Origin: Niveispirillum cyanobacteriorum
GTDB lineage: Bacteria > Pseudomonadota > Alphaproteobacteria > Azospirillales > Azospirillaceae
DNA length: 64,000 bases
Assembly (NCBI RefSeq): GCF_002868735.1
Contig: NZ_CP025612.1
Coordinates: 496,001-560,000 of the forward strand
Direction of reading: 5' to 3'
The notes under the pieces are model-generated. The model saw only the letters and a program-made list of their open reading frames with translations. It searched no databases and was not told the DNA's origin. Each line of letters begins with the position of its first letter. Position 1 is the first letter of the stretch. The translations under genes and the position numbers were made by a program. Below are positions 48,441-56,785 of the stretch, in pieces.

Positions 48441-48857
48441 TGCTTACTCCGAAGACGGCACATTTCGCAACGTCCGTTGCGAGAGAATTTCTGTTCCTTG
48501 ACCCGCCGACTGTTCCGTCGTCGCCGCTTCCAACCCGTGGAGTGCATTTAGGGATGGGTAGGCGAATTATTTTAGATCAATGACTTACGCTGTAACGTCC
48601 ACCCCCTTAGCGGTCTGACGGACTTTCGGGGTAAGGATTCATTCGGGGGGCAAACAAGGGCACTTGACATCGTCCTTCAACAGCCATACTAAAATTATAT
48701 TCCAATTCGGATTTGGCGCAAGAGAATAGCGGTGGCCAAAAGTCGGCCAGTCTCTTGATGGAGGTGAGGTTGGGCCCCGGCGTGCTTCCGGGGCTTTGCG
48801 CCGTCACGCCCGAACTGGGGTTCACAAAATCAAGATAAAGCTTAGGGAGATCCAAGA
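48441..48857. other. Intergenic region between tetR and second TonB receptor gene
   Basis: 417 bases between divergent genes with no convincing ORF. It holds a possible plus-strand promoter (48664-48692) and a 7-bp GC stem (GCCCCGG / CCGGGGC, 48774-48794) in the likely 5' leader of the receptor gene. A GGGAG ribosome site lies before the ATG at 48858. I recognise no known riboswitch here. Confidence 0.5.
48664..48692 (+). promoter_or_regulatory. Possible sigma-70 promoter of the glycoside locus
   Basis: TTGACA (48664-48669), 17-base spacer and TACTAA, in the most AT-rich part of the region. The -35 is perfect, the -10 is poor. It would give a leader of about 160 bases before the receptor gene. 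Confidence 0.35.
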
Positions 48858-51188
48858 ATGAGAACGTGTCAGTCGATCAAGATGCTGCTGCTGGCCTCGT
48901 GTGCCGCCATGGTACCCGGCTTTGCTCTGGCGCAGGCTCCAGCCGCCCAGGATGATGTGCTTGCTGAAATCATCGTGACGGCGCAGCGCCGCAGCGAAAG
49001 TGTGCTGAAGGTGCCGACCAGCGTGGCGGTGGTGTCGGCGGACCTGCTTGAGTCCAATGGGGTCAATGATCTGGCCTCGATCACCAAACTGACGCCCAGC
49101 CTGCAGACCGGCATCGATGACACTTTCTCCATTCGCGGCATTGGCACCAACACCTATGCGCCGACCGTTGAGTCCACCGTGTCGCAGGTTGTCGACGATG
49201 TTGTGCTGGGCATTCCCGCCTTTGCTGCCAATGCCTTCTATGATGTTGCACGGGTTGAGGTTCTGAACGGTCCGCAGGGTCTGCTGTTCGGCAAGAACGC
49301 CTCTGCAGGTCTGGTCAACATCACGACCGCCAATCCGGTTCTGGGGGAGACAAGCGGCTTCATTGATGCCGAGGGAACCAGCCGTTTCCGGCCTGGATCG
49401 AACGGCCTTGGCATCCGCAATCGTGCGGCCCTGAATGTTCCGGTCACGGAAACCAGCGCCCTTCGTGTCGCGGGCACCTATAGTTCCCAGGATTCACTGG
49501 TCCGCAACGTCATCAAGCCTGTGGGCCGGTATGAGGATGATGTTGAGGAAAAGGGCGCCCGCATCAAGTTCCTGAGCGATCCCGGCAATGGCTTTACCGT
49601 CAATCTCGGCGGTGACTACTTCAAGCGCACCGGCATATCAGGTTTCTGGGATACCACCTACCGGACGCTGGGCGCCAATACGCAGTATCGGACGATCCTA
49701 GGCAATGCTGGCATCGTTCCCGGCGCTGACAATCTGGAAATCGCCCAGGATGGCCAGTCCTGGCGTGATATCGAGATGGGTGGTGTTCAGGCGAAGCTCG
49801 CCTATGTCTTCGATGATGGTCTGGAATTGTCCAGCATCTCGGCCTGGAAGAAGATGGATCATTCCTACGCGAATGATTCCGATCAGACCCCGGTCAATTT
49901 CCTGAACGTCAATACCAACAGCACGCAGTATGAGCAGCTCTCACAGGAAGTGCGTCTGGCGCTCCCCGATGATGGTCCCTTTGGTGGACAGGCGGGGCTC
50001 TATTACTTCCAAAGCAATACCGACAATGCTGTGCAGCGCGGCGGCTTCAACAATCTTCCGGCAGCTGCCCTGCCGCGTTTTCCTTTCTGCGTGAACGCCA
50101 CCGTCACGGCCGGGCCGCCGCCGGCTTGCGGTGTCAGCAACCTTTATTTCCTGGGGCAGGATTCACGGCTGGAAAGCCAGGTGCGCAGCTATGCCGCTTT
50201 TGGCCAGTTCAATTACGCCCTGACCGACCAACTGAAGCTGACCACCGGCGGTCGCTTGACCTATGACAAGGCGTCCATCGATCTGGTGGAGAACACCAAG
50301 AAGTATTTCGTTACGCTTGGCGTTCCTAATAATGTCAGCAAGGGCGATGTCGATAACACCAACTTCAGCTGGAAAATCGGCCTGGACTATGACCTTGACC
50401 CGAACACCCTTGTCTATGGCTTCTATGGCCGTGGCTATAAGGGGCCGGGTTTCTCCAACGCATCGCCGAAGGCGGGCGCTGATATCAGTGTGCGTCCTGA
50501 AATCTCGAAGGGGGGTGAGGTTGGCGTCAAGTCGTCACTGCTGGACCGCAAGCTGATCATCTCCGCATCGGTCTTCCACACCCGCTTCACCGATCTTCAG
50601 GTGCAGTCATTTGACGAGGTGCTGCAGGCCAACACCCTGACCAATGCCGCCACGGCGACCACCAAGGGTGCGGACCTGACCCTGCAGGCCCGTCCGATGC
50701 GGGGCCTGACCCTGGGGGCATCGCTATCCTACACGGATGCGAAGTTCAATTCCTACCCTGGGGCGCAGTGCTATGTGCTGCAATCCAATCCCAGCTGTGC
50801 CGTGAACAACACGTTCGATGCCGGCGGATTGCGGGTTCCGCTGTCGGCCAAGTTCACCAGTACGTTGACGGCGGACTACACGGTGCCGGTGACCGATAGC
50901 CTGGATGGTGTCACGGGCGTCACCTATTACCACCGTTCGCCGCTGAATTCCGGCTTTGCGCCGGGGATGACCGTTCCCACCACCGATCGCTTTGACGCCA
51001 ATCTGGGGATCAAGGCCGAAAGCTGGTCGGTCAGCTTGTTCTGCAAGAACTGCTTCAACCAGATCAGGCCCTACGCTATCGGCAATGACGCTGGCGATGC
51101 CGTCAATGCCAAGACCCTGTCTCTGACACAGCGGTTCAACTACGACTCCGTCCGCACCCTCGGTGTGCGCATGGGCGTGAACTTCTGA
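48858..51188 (+). CDS. TonB-dependent outer-membrane receptor of the C-glycoside locus
   Basis: A 776-residue TonB-dependent receptor. Signal peptide at residues 1-26 (LLLASCAAMVPGFALAQA), TonB-box-like LAEIIVTAQRRSE (about 35-47), plug with SIRGIGTNTYAPT and VARVEVLNGPQGLLFGKNASAGLVN, and a barrel that ends RTLGVRMGVNF. It heads a plus-strand gene run with C-glycoside deglycosidase, esterase, GH1, MFS and GMC genes, so it most likely imports a plant polyphenol glycoside across the outer membrane. A Cys-containing loop (FCVNATVTAGPPPACG) could form a disulfide at the cell surface. Confidence 0.92.
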   Translation: MRTCQSIKMLLLASCAAMVPGFALAQAPAAQDDVLAEIIVTAQRRSESVLKVPTSVAVVSADLLESNGVNDLASITKLTPSLQTGIDDTFSIRGIGTNTYAPTVESTVSQVVDDVVLGIPAFAANAFYDVARVEVLNGPQGLLFGKNASAGLVNITTANPVLGETSGFIDAEGTSRFRPGSNGLGIRNRAALNVPVTETSALRVAGTYSSQDSLVRNVIKPVGRYEDDVEEKGARIKFLSDPGNGFTVNLGGDYFKRTGISGFWDTTYRTLGANTQYRTILGNAGIVPGADNLEIAQDGQSWRDIEMGGVQAKLAYVFDDGLELSSISAWKKMDHSYANDSDQTPVNFLNVNTNSTQYEQLSQEVRLALPDDGPFGGQAGLYYFQSNTDNAVQRGGFNNLPAAALPRFPFCVNATVTAGPPPACGVSNLYFLGQDSRLESQVRSYAAFGQFNYALTDQLKLTTGGRLTYDKASIDLVENTKKYFVTLGVPNNVSKGDVDNTNFSWKIGLDYDLDPNTLVYGFYGRGYKGPGFSNASPKAGADISVRPEISKGGEVGVKSSLLDRKLIISASVFHTRFTDLQVQSFDEVLQANTLTNAATATTKGADLTLQARPMRGLTLGASLSYTDAKFNSYPGAQCYVLQSNPSCAVNNTFDAGGLRVPLSAKFTSTLTADYTVPVTDSLDGVTGVTYYHRSPLNSGFAPGMTVPTTDRFDANLGIKAESWSVSLFCKNCFNQIRPYAIGNDAGDAVNAKTLSLTQRFNYDSVRTLGVRMGVNF

Positions 51189-51198
51189 CCCTCACAAC

Positions 51199-51228
51199 CC
51201 GAGGGGGAAGCCACTGTTTCCCCCTCGG
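51199..51228 (+). terminator. Strong hairpin after the TonB receptor gene
   Basis: Perfect 11-bp stem CCGAGGGGGAA / TTCCCCCTCGG with an 8-base loop, 11 bases after the receptor stop, without a T tract. It may be a partial terminator that lowers expression of downstream enzymes relative to the receptor. It ends 3 bases before ATG 51232, which argues that this ATG is not the real start of the next gene. Confidence 0.6.
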
Positions 51229-51267
51229 GCGATGACGGAAATCCTGACCAAGAGGGAGTGCAACGCC

Positions 51268-52185
51268 TTGAGCGCGTTCAAATACGGGGTGTCGCTCTAT
51301 AGCTACACCGAAGATCTCGGTACCGTGATGAGCCTGGAGGATGCCTTCGATCATGTCGCGGGCACCGGCTCCACGGGCATCGAAATCCTGGGCGAAACCA
51401 GCATTCCCACTTATCCGGAGCCGACATCGGCCTGGCTGGACAATTGGTTCGCGCTGCTGGACCGGTACCAGTTGGAGCCGACCAACATGGCGGCCTGGGT
51501 GGATACCCGCATCACCATCGGCCGTAACATGAGTGCGGAGGAGGGGGCGGCGCAGATTGCACAGGACCTGCGGCTGGCCCACCGACTGGGCTTCAAGTTC
51601 CTACGTCCCAAGTTCGGGGTGATTGATGGCGACCTGACGCCCGATCCGATCTGGCAGCCGGCGGTGGAGCGCAATCTCGATCTGGCGCATCAGCTGGGCA
51701 TCGTGATCCTGCCGGAAATCCATTCGCCGACGCCGATCCGCCATCCGGTGACCGATGCCTATATCGCCTTCATCGAACGGACGGGCACAAAGAATTTCGG
51801 CCTGATGATCGATACAGGCATCTTCCAGGACCGCCCCTTGAACAAATGGGGCGGTGGGGAGACGGACGAAATCCGTAAAGCGGCGCTGAGCTTCTTGAAC
51901 GGCATCAAGGTGCCGGTGGAGCATCTGGTCGACGTGATCAAATATGTGCCGTTCATTCAGGCCAAGTTCCACCATATCGACGAGACGCTGCACGACCACC
52001 ACATCCCGTGGGACCGGATCGTGCCCATGCTGAAGAAGCTGGGTTATGCGGGTTACCTGTCCAGCGAATATGAAGGAGCCCGCGATCCCTGGGTGTCGAT
52101 TGAGCAGGTGCGCCGCCAGCATGCGCTGATCCGCAAACTTGAAGCCGAATACGATGCCGCGCACGGGGGGAACATCCATGCTTGA
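51268..52185 (+). CDS. C-glycoside deglycosidase alpha subunit (TIM-barrel, sugar isomerase-like)
   Basis: A 305-residue TIM-barrel protein of the xylose-isomerase-like/AP-endonuclease-2 superfamily, starting MSAFKYGVSLYSYTEDLG. Metal ligands are suggested by Glu150 (VILPEIHSP), Asp182 (GLMIDTGIF), His235/236 (QAKFHHIDE) and Glu267 (YLSSEYEG). The close partnership with a DUF6379-type gene (next, overlapping by eight bases) is the hallmark of C-glycoside deglycosidases, which split C-glycosidic bonds of 3-keto sugars on aromatics. I favour TTG 51268, with AGAGGGAG upstream, over ATG 51232, which abuts a hairpin and lacks a ribosome site. Alone, this fold would only be called a sugar isomerase. 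Confidence 0.8.
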   Translation: MSAFKYGVSLYSYTEDLGTVMSLEDAFDHVAGTGSTGIEILGETSIPTYPEPTSAWLDNWFALLDRYQLEPTNMAAWVDTRITIGRNMSAEEGAAQIAQDLRLAHRLGFKFLRPKFGVIDGDLTPDPIWQPAVERNLDLAHQLGIVILPEIHSPTPIRHPVTDAYIAFIERTGTKNFGLMIDTGIFQDRPLNKWGGGETDEIRKAALSFLNGIKVPVEHLVDVIKYVPFIQAKFHHIDETLHDHHIPWDRIVPMLKKLGYAGYLSSEYEGARDPWVSIEQVRRQHALIRKLEAEYDAAHGGNIHA

Positions 52186-52582
52186 GCGCAGCCATATCCA
52201 GAGCACAGGTTTCCACAATATCGGCCCCGTCGGTGCACGCACCGGCTTTGAGGTCCGCATTCGTCAGCCCAATTACCGCAGCTCCCGCCTCAGCCTGATC
52301 GAAGGGGTCGATCTGGTGATCGACGGGGTAGAGTATCCGGCCGAACAGAGCCGTATCCGCGTCGGCGAGCGGGAATACAGCCATGCCGAAATGGCTGAAG
52401 AGACGGTGGTCCGCCTCTATGTCGGCACCTTCTTCACGGTGATCGTGCCCAAGGTGGGTGGTCTGGCACCCGGTGTCCACCATGTCGCCAGTTCCATCCG
52501 TTTCCGCCACCCCTATTTCCCGCCGGAATTCCAGCCGGTCTTCGTACGCGACGCACGGCACGCGACGATCATTCTGCCTTGA
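52178..52582 (+). CDS. C-glycoside deglycosidase beta subunit (DUF6379 family)
   Basis: A 134-residue protein with the layout of the small beta subunit of C-glycoside deglycosidases. Recognisable parts are TGFEVRIRQPNYRSSRLSLIE (split: residues 26-46), a beta strand LVIDGVEYPAEQSRIRVG, YSHAEMAEETVVRLYVG and TVIVPKVGGLAPGVHHV, with SIRFRHPYFPP near the end. In known enzymes this beta-sandwich packs on the TIM-barrel alpha subunit and helps build the active site. Its ATG overlaps the alpha gene by eight bases (ATGCTTGA), consistent with equal amounts. The family call is from recall of sequence pattern, not a search. Confidence 0.78.
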   Translation: MLERSHIQSTGFHNIGPVGARTGFEVRIRQPNYRSSRLSLIEGVDLVIDGVEYPAEQSRIRVGEREYSHAEMAEETVVRLYVGTFFTVIVPKVGGLAPGVHHVASSIRFRHPYFPPEFQPVFVRDARHATIILP

Positions 52583-52607
52583 TGGCGGATATAGTTGGGA
52601 GGGCCAA

Positions 52608-54146
52608 ATGCGTATCCTCGTCGTTGCTTCTTTTGTCGCTCTCGCCCCCTTTACTGTCGCCGCGCAGGCCGCCGATGTGACGGTGCGGGTGGACACGGGC
52701 GCGCTGGAGGGGGCGGAGCACGATGGTGTCCTCGCCTTCAAGGGCATTCCGTTCGCGGCACCACCAGTGGGGAACTTGCGCTGGCGCGCGCCGGCACCGC
52801 CTACGTCCTGGACGGGCGTACGGCAGGCGAAATCCTTTGGCAATGATTGCCAGCAATTGCCGTTTGCAGGTGATGCGGCCCCCCTGGGTGGTCCCTTGGG
52901 GGAGGATTGTCTTTACCTGAATGTCTGGGCGCCGGCGGACGCGAGCCCGGGAGTCAAATATCCGGTCATGTTCTGGATTTATGGCGGTGGCTTCGTCAAT
53001 GGCGGCACGTCGCCGGGCGTCTATGACGGCAGCGCTTTTGCCCGCAGCGGCGTCATTCTGGTCAGCGCCAATTACCGTATCGGCCGATTGGGTTTCTTTG
53101 CCCACCCTGCTCTCACAGCCGAAGCAGGCGATGGCCCGACCGGCAATTTCGGTTTCATGGACCAGCTTGCGGCCCTGAACTGGGTTCAGCGCAACATCGC
53201 CGCGTTCGGCGGTGATCCTGCGAATGTCACGATCTTTGGTGAATCCGCCGGCGGCCGGTCGGTGCATATGTTGCAGTCGCTGAACACCGGAAGGGGGCTT
53301 TTCAGCCGGGCCATCATGATGTCGGGCGCTGGGCGTCCTGGCAGTGTCATGAGCATGACGGATCGCAAGACGGCGGAAGAAAAAGGCGTGGCCTATGCCC
53401 GTTCCGTCGGTATCACCGATACCGGACCGGCTGGCCTCGCGGCGCTGCGGGCGCTACCGGCATCGACGCTGGGCGATGCAAGTATGGCGAGCCTGCTGAA
53501 ATCCGGCGATCAGTTGATGATCAACCCTCATATTGACGGGCGGTTTGTGACGGATGAGCCGGAACGCCTGCTTACAGCGGGGCATGGCTCGCCCCGCATT
53601 CCGGTCATGGTCGGTGCCACCGGCATGGATGGGTTTCCCCTGGACCGTGACCCGGAGAGAGCGCTTGCCGGCTTCGGACCCAGGGCCGATGAAGCCAGAC
53701 GCCTTTATGCCAGCCCGAATGATCTGATCATGGTTTGGAAGATTGCCGGCGACCGGGGGTTCATCGAGCCGGCACGGTATGTGGTGCGCGCGGCGGCAGC
53801 GCGAAACGCCACCAGTTTCGGTTATCGCTTCTCCTATATTGCGCAATCACAGCAGGCCACAGCCCTGGGTGCCATGCATGCCAGCGAAATTCCCTTTGTC
53901 TTCCGTACCATCAATGTTCGGTTTCCGGGACAGGTGACTCCGGCGGACGAAGCGGCATCGCAGGCAATCCACGACTACTTTGTATCCTTCGCCCGCTCTG
54001 GCGTGCCCACGGCAAAGGGGGGACCGGATTGGCGACCCTACGACCCCGTAGCGGACAAGATTCTGGATTTCACCCTGCACGGCCCCCGTTTCATCGATGA
54101 CCCGTACCGTGCCCGCCTGGATCTGGTGGAAAGCACGGGACCCTGA
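52608..54146 (+). CDS. Secreted type B carboxylesterase
   Basis: A 512-residue carboxylesterase/lipase of type B. Signal peptide at residues 1-22 (VVASFVALAPFTVAAQA). The family N-terminus GVLAFKGIPFAAPPVGNLRW, the oxyanion stretch MFWIYGGGFVNGG (121-133) and the nucleophile Ser213 in TIFGESAGG are present; the histidine is probably in LGAMHASEIPFVF. Start ATG 52608 follows GGGAGG. In this locus it may remove acyl groups (acetyl, malonyl, cinnamoyl) from plant glycosides in the periplasm; the substrate is inferred from the neighbours only. Confidence 0.9.
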   Translation: MRILVVASFVALAPFTVAAQAADVTVRVDTGALEGAEHDGVLAFKGIPFAAPPVGNLRWRAPAPPTSWTGVRQAKSFGNDCQQLPFAGDAAPLGGPLGEDCLYLNVWAPADASPGVKYPVMFWIYGGGFVNGGTSPGVYDGSAFARSGVILVSANYRIGRLGFFAHPALTAEAGDGPTGNFGFMDQLAALNWVQRNIAAFGGDPANVTIFGESAGGRSVHMLQSLNTGRGLFSRAIMMSGAGRPGSVMSMTDRKTAEEKGVAYARSVGITDTGPAGLAALRALPASTLGDASMASLLKSGDQLMINPHIDGRFVTDEPERLLTAGHGSPRIPVMVGATGMDGFPLDRDPERALAGFGPRADEARRLYASPNDLIMVWKIAGDRGFIEPARYVVRAAAARNATSFGYRFSYIAQSQQATALGAMHASEIPFVFRTINVRFPGQVTPADEAASQAIHDYFVSFARSGVPTAKGGPDWRPYDPVADKILDFTLHGPRFIDDPYRARLDLVESTGP

Positions 54147-54198
54147 CGGCTCACCTGAAACTGTTGAACGAAATAAAATGAAAGAGGGAGTTGGAAAC

Positions 54199-55530
54199 AT
54201 GCTCACGAGGCGGCAAATCGGTTTGGGTCTGGCTGGACTTGGGGTGGCTGCTGCGGCCCGCCCGCTGCCCGGTCTGGGGGCAACGGGCCAGCGTCAGTTT
54301 CCCCAGGGTTTCCTGTGGGGTGCCTCCACCTCGGCCTATCAGGTGGAAGGCAATAACATCAATTCCGACGTCTGGACGGCGGAACGTGCGCCGGGATCGC
54401 CCTATGCCGATGTGGCGGGCGATGCCGCCAACAGCTTCATGCTGTGGCCGGTCGATCTGGATCTGGTCAAGAATATGGGGCTGGGCGCCTATCGCTTCAG
54501 CTTGGAATGGGCGCGGATCGAACCGCGTCAGGGCGAATTCTCCATCGCCATGCTGGACCATTACAAGCGCATCATTGAGGGCTGCCACACCCGTGGTCTG
54601 ACGCCATTGGTGACCTTCAACCATTTCACCAACCCGCTCTGGTTCGCGCTGGCCGGCGGCTGGCACAATCCGGAAGCGCCCGACCTGTTCGCCCGCTTCT
54701 GCGCCAAGGCGGCAGCCCATCTGGGCGATGGCATCGCCTCTGCCGCCACCTTGAATGAACCCAATCTGGCCGGCAATCTGGCCAGCGTGCTGCCGCCAAA
54801 GGTGGTCAACTGGCTGGTGCCGGCGGACAAGGCCGCGTGCGAGGCGGTGGCCAAGCGCTTTGGCGTGCCGCTGTTCCTGACCGGCAATAATATCTGGTAT
54901 CCCGATCCCGCCGCCGTGCAGACCCACCTGCTGAAGGGCCACGCCCTGGGCCGGCAGGCCATCAAGGCGGAACGTAGCAATCTGCCCGTCGGTGTTACCT
55001 TGGCCATGGTCGATGATCAGGCGGTGGGCAACGACACCAGCATGCGCGACAGCGTGCGGGAGCGGCTCTATAACCCCTGGCTGCGCGCGGCACGGCAGGA
55101 TGATTATATCGGCGTGCAGAATTACGAACGCGCGCTGTGGGATGCCAAGGGCCGGGTGGAACCGCCGGCTGGTGGTGATCGCAACATGGGCGGGGCGGAG
55201 GTTTATCCGGCTTCCTTGGCCGGTGTGGTGCGCTATGCCCATTCCGTTGCCAAGGTGCCGGTGATCGTGACCGAGCATGGTGTGAACACCCCTGATGACG
55301 CTGTACGCCAACGTCTGATCCCCGCGGCCCTGGCCGAACTGCACAAGGTGATGGCCGATGGCGTGCCGGTGAGGGGCTATTTCCATTGGTCGCTGATCGA
55401 CAATTTCGAATGGGGCTTTGGGTATAAGCCGCAGTTTGGTCTGCACAGTCTGGACCGCCAGACTTTCGCCCGTACGCCCAAGCCCAGCACCACCATCCTG
55501 GGTGCCATCGCGCGCGCCAACGCCTGCTGA
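54199..55530 (+). CDS. Glycoside hydrolase family 1 beta-glucosidase, Tat-exported
   Basis: A 443-residue GH1 beta-glycosidase. It carries a twin-arginine leader (MLTRRQIGLGLAGLGVAAAARPLPG), unusual because most GH1 enzymes are cytoplasmic. The fold begins FPQGFLWGASTSAYQVEG; the acid/base Glu187 is in TLNEPN, and the nucleophile Glu359 in VIVTEHGVNT, where the usual TENG is TEHG. The end has GYFHWSLIDNFEWGFGYKPQFGL as expected. ATG 54199 is chosen for its GAGGGAG ribosome site and the Tat motif. It likely frees O-linked glucose from aryl or flavonoid glycosides in the periplasm. Confidence 0.92.
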   Translation: MLTRRQIGLGLAGLGVAAAARPLPGLGATGQRQFPQGFLWGASTSAYQVEGNNINSDVWTAERAPGSPYADVAGDAANSFMLWPVDLDLVKNMGLGAYRFSLEWARIEPRQGEFSIAMLDHYKRIIEGCHTRGLTPLVTFNHFTNPLWFALAGGWHNPEAPDLFARFCAKAAAHLGDGIASAATLNEPNLAGNLASVLPPKVVNWLVPADKAACEAVAKRFGVPLFLTGNNIWYPDPAAVQTHLLKGHALGRQAIKAERSNLPVGVTLAMVDDQAVGNDTSMRDSVRERLYNPWLRAARQDDYIGVQNYERALWDAKGRVEPPAGGDRNMGGAEVYPASLAGVVRYAHSVAKVPVIVTEHGVNTPDDAVRQRLIPAALAELHKVMADGVPVRGYFHWSLIDNFEWGFGYKPQFGLHSLDRQTFARTPKPSTTILGAIARANAC

Positions 55531-56783
55531 TGAATTTACCGCCGGCGGGACCGATGGTGCCCAGGGCCGGCGAAAACGGGAATGTGATCATGACCGACGC
55601 GACAAAGGCCGGGCAGGGCACGGTGGCCAAAGGCCTCACCCTGATCTATGCCCAGATTCTGCCCGTGATGGCGATTGTTTCGCTGTTTCCCGCCATTCCC
55701 AAGCTGTTTGCCGAATTCGGGTCCAATCCCAATGCCGGTTTCCTGATCCCCGCCATCGTCACGGCGCCATCGCTCTGTGCTGCGCTGTTCGCCCCGCTGG
55801 CGGGGATCATCGCCGACCGATATGGCCGGCGGCGCAGTTTCATCGGTGGCATGGCGCTCTATGTGCTGGCTGGGCTGGTGCCTCTGTTCGTGGCCGATCT
55901 GGGTCTGATCATTGCCAGCCGCGCTGTGCTGGGCATCGCGGAGGCATTTGCCATCACCATTTCCAGCGCCCTGATCGGCGACTATTTTGGCGACCAGCGG
56001 CACCGCTGGACCGCCTGGGTCGGCGTCGCAACCTCTGTGGTGGGAACGGGGTTGATTGCGGCTGGCGGTGCGCTGGCCGATATCAGTTGGCGTGGCCCGT
56101 TCTGCATCTATCTGGCGGCCATTCCCGGCCTGATCATGGCGCTGCTGTTCATCGATGAACCACGCCCCACAGCCAGCGCACAGGGCACCACCCGCCGCCA
56201 ACTGGCGTTCCCGTGGAAGGAAGCGCTGTTGATCGGCACCGTCACCCTGATCAGCTCCGTTCTCTACTATGTCGAACCGCTGAACATTGCCCGCGTGCTG
56301 GATGCCAAGGGGGCCGGGTCATCGACGGAGATCGGCCTGATCCAGGCGGCGACCAGCCTCACCTATATCGCCGGCGCCTTCCTGTATCGCCGCCTGCATC
56401 ACTGGCGCATTGGCGGTCTGCTGGGGCTGGCTGCACTGCTGATTGGTGCCGGACAACTGGTCATCGGTCTGGGGCCGACCTGGCAGATTGTTTCAATGGG
56501 TGCTGCCATTCAGCAGCTTGGCGGGGGCATGGTGATCCCGGCCCTGCTGGCCTGGGGGCAGGCGATCCTGCCGCTGGAACAGCGTGGCCGCGGCATGGGC
56601 ATCTGGGCCACCGCCTTCTTCAGCGGCACCTTCGCCTGCGGCGCCGTCGTCGCCCTGGCCACCAGCCTGACCGGCGGCCTGACCCCGGCCATGACGGCGC
56701 TGGGTGTTGTCACCCTGGTCTTCGCCCTGCTGGCCCGCCTGATCCCGGCGGGCACCCGCCCTACCCGAACCGTGAATAGCTGA
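55530..56783 (+). CDS. Major facilitator superfamily transporter
   Basis: A 417-residue MFS transporter with about 12 membrane helices. The signature loop between helices 2 and 3, GIIADRYGRRRSFIGG, is present (about residues 90-105). The start at 55530 overlaps the GH1 stop (TGATG); ATG 55590 (MTDATKAGQG) is an alternative that removes a hydrophilic leader. Its position between periplasmic hydrolases and a probable cytoplasmic oxidoreductase suggests it imports the trimmed glycoside or aglycone across the inner membrane. The next gene starts 2 bases after it. Confidence 0.88.
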   Translation: MNLPPAGPMVPRAGENGNVIMTDATKAGQGTVAKGLTLIYAQILPVMAIVSLFPAIPKLFAEFGSNPNAGFLIPAIVTAPSLCAALFAPLAGIIADRYGRRRSFIGGMALYVLAGLVPLFVADLGLIIASRAVLGIAEAFAITISSALIGDYFGDQRHRWTAWVGVATSVVGTGLIAAGGALADISWRGPFCIYLAAIPGLIMALLFIDEPRPTASAQGTTRRQLAFPWKEALLIGTVTLISSVLYYVEPLNIARVLDAKGAGSSTEIGLIQAATSLTYIAGAFLYRRLHHWRIGGLLGLAALLIGAGQLVIGLGPTWQIVSMGAAIQQLGGGMVIPALLAWGQAILPLEQRGRGMGIWATAFFSGTFACGAVVALATSLTGGLTPAMTALGVVTLVFALLARLIPAGTRPTRTVNS

Positions 56784-56785
56784 TC

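Noticed and set aside
48774-48794. Riboswitch in the leader of the second TonB receptor gene
   Set aside because: Only one short GC stem is seen; no cobalamin, TPP or other known conserved core was recognised.
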